NCBI GenBank assembly: GCA_019236485.1
Contig: JAFAIY010000193.1
Location: 1 to 6,935 of the forward strand
Origin: Comamonas sp.
GTDB lineage: Bacteria; Pseudomonadota; Gammaproteobacteria; Burkholderiales; Burkholderiaceae_C
Direction of reading: 5' to 3'
Length of the DNA stretch: 6,935 bases
Part shown: piece by piece, positions 5,859-6,935 of the stretch
Layout: every line of letters starts with the position of its first letter
How positions within the stretch are numbered: the stretch's first letter is position 1
Program-made: the position numbers and the translations under genes
Notes under the pieces: model-generated
The model's input: only the letters and a program-made list of their open reading frames with translations
Told to the model about the DNA's origin: nothing
Databases searched by the model: none

Positions 5859-6935
5859 CTAGGCCGTACCCGGTGAGCCGCGATCCAGCACCACGCGGTT
5901 GCGCCCCGAGGCCTTGCCCGCATACATCGCTGCATCGGCCCGCGAAATCATGGCCTCGCCCGACTCTCCGGGCCGGTACTGGCTCACGCCCACGGTACAG
6001 CTGATCTGGATATCGGCATGCACCTGCAGCAGGGCCGTCTGCTGGCGTATGCGCTCCAGCAGCACCTGGGCCTGATGCAGCTCGGTGTCGGGCAGTATCA
6101 GCAGAAACTCCTCGCCGCCATAGCGCCCGGCGCAGTCGCTGGCCCGGACCTGCGTAAACAGCAGCCGGCCGAAGGCCCGCAGCACGGCATCGCCGCCATC
6201 GTGGCCGTAGCGATCGTTGATCTGCTTGAAGTGATCGATGTCCAGCAGGCCCACGCACAGCGGGCGCCCATGACGCGCCGCAGCCTCTATGCACTGGTGC
6301 AGCCTCTCGGTCACCCCCTTGCGGTTGGCCACTCCCGTCAGCTCGTCGAAGCGCACCAGCTCCTCGATCTGCGCCAGGGCCTCGGCCAGCTTGTCGTGGG
6401 CGGCGCGCAGCCGGTACTGCATGCCGCGGAAATAGGTGACCAGCAGGCTGCAGCGGAACACGCCGCCCACCATGACGGCAAAGGCCAAAAGCTGGCCGGC
6501 CAGAGTGTCGGTGGTCATGCGCATCTGCGGCCCCTTCAGATAGATGATCACGGCCACCGCCACCAGAGTGCCGCTCCAGGTCATCCAGAAGCTGGTGCGC
6601 CGGCGCGCGAGAAAGCCATCGGCGCTGAAAGCCAGCAGCATCACCATGGCCTGGAACGCGACCTGGGGCTGAGCCAGCAGCAGGCCCAGCACGGCGCTGA
6701 TGGACACCAGCTGGTGCACGAGGAACAGCCCGGGATCGCGCCGGGTCTTGCTCCAGCCGCTGGCATAGGCCCAGGTGATGAAGCCCATGCCCGCGACCAC
6801 CCACAGCCCGTACCAGAGCACGGCGCTCCAGTCCGCATAGCCGGCCCAGCAATGGCCGAGCAACAGCGCGAATGCGTAGACATGGCTGAGCAGCACGGAG
6901 ATATGCAGCTGCCAGGTACGCTTGCGCCAGCGCTC
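5859..6935 (-). CDS. Membrane-anchored diguanylate cyclase (GGDEF), N-terminus outside window
   Basis: The frame is open from the right edge (E-R-W-R-K-R-T-W-Q-L) to TAG at 5861-5859, giving 358 visible residues. A GTG at 6896 could be called as a start but is probably internal, because the frame continues upstream with plausible protein. The N-terminal half holds about six hydrophobic segments, an integral-membrane sensor of a type I cannot name. A short helix and a C-terminal GGDEF domain follow, beginning F-D-E-L-T-G-V-A-N-R. The active site is G-G-E-E-F (residues 273-277 of the visible part, bases 6105-6119). R-A-S-D (264-267) lies exactly five residues before it, the canonical inhibitory I-site, so the enzyme should make c-di-GMP from two GTP and be product-inhibited. 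The metal-binding D-I-D-H-F-K-Q-I-N-D and G-H-D-G-G-D motifs are intact. It is convergent with the hybrid kinase, 44 bases apart, and has no evident functional link with it. Confidence 0.93.
   Translation of the reverse strand, partial: ERWRKRTWQLHISVLLSHVYAFALLLGHCWAGYADWSAVLWYGLWVVAGMGFITWAYASGWSKTRRDPGLFLVHQLVSISAVLGLLLAQPQVAFQAMVMLLAFSADGFLARRRTSFWMTWSGTLVAVAVIIYLKGPQMRMTTDTLAGQLLAFAVMVGGVFRCSLLVTYFRGMQYRLRAAHDKLAEALAQIEELVRFDELTGVANRKGVTERLHQCIEAAARHGRPLCVGLLDIDHFKQINDRYGHDGGDAVLRAFGRLLFTQVRASDCAGRYGGEEFLLILPDTELHQAQVLLERIRQQTALLQVHADIQISCTVGVSQYRPGESGEAMISRADAAMYAGKASGRNRVVLDRGSPGTA

Noticed and set aside
6894..6896. GTG as the start of the diguanylate cyclase
   Set aside because: The frame stays open to the window edge with plausible protein (W-R-K-R-T-W-Q-L before a membrane segment), so the gene is more likely cut by the edge.

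Overview
The window is a GC-rich stretch of ordinary-looking chromosome. The protein sequences resemble those of Comamonadaceae (Burkholderiales; Comamonas/Delftia/Acidovorax-like). This placement rests on remembered resemblance of the proteins and on base composition, not on a search. No tRNA, rRNA, CRISPR array, insertion sequence or phage gene was seen.

Layout from left to right. (1) Bases 1-630, + strand: the C-terminal 209 residues of a stand-alone FMN-binding glutamate-synthase-like protein, cut by the left edge. (2) 665-1510, +: a small atypical kinase-fold protein, probably co-transcribed with the first gene. (3) 1572-1606: a strong two-way intrinsic terminator between convergent genes. 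(4) 1624-2955, -: dctA, the C4-dicarboxylate/proton symporter, complete, with a GTG start. (5) 2956-3162: a 207-base divergent control region. It holds an intrinsic-terminator-like hairpin in the dctA leader and three copies of the rare hexamer CCTAGG within 39 bases, one of them inside a perfect 14-bp palindrome. (6) 3163-5814, +: an 883-residue hybrid histidine kinase with a DctB-like periplasmic sensor, a PAS domain, a kinase core and a C-terminal receiver. (7) 5859 to the right edge, -: a membrane-bound diguanylate cyclase whose 5' end lies outside the window.

The main functional unit is the divergent pair dctA / hybrid kinase. The kinase probably senses succinate, malate or fumarate in the periplasm and controls uptake through DctA. 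The usual proteobacterial DctB works with DctD, an NtrC-type activator of sigma-54 promoters. Here the DctB-like sensor sits on a different kinase chassis with its own receiver, no response-regulator gene is present in the window, and no sigma-54 promoter is visible before dctA. A DNA-binding regulator acting at the CCTAGG cluster, encoded elsewhere, is therefore the simplest model. The terminator-like hairpin directly before the dctA ribosome binding site suggests a second, RNA-level control. The flanking genes have no evident link to this unit.
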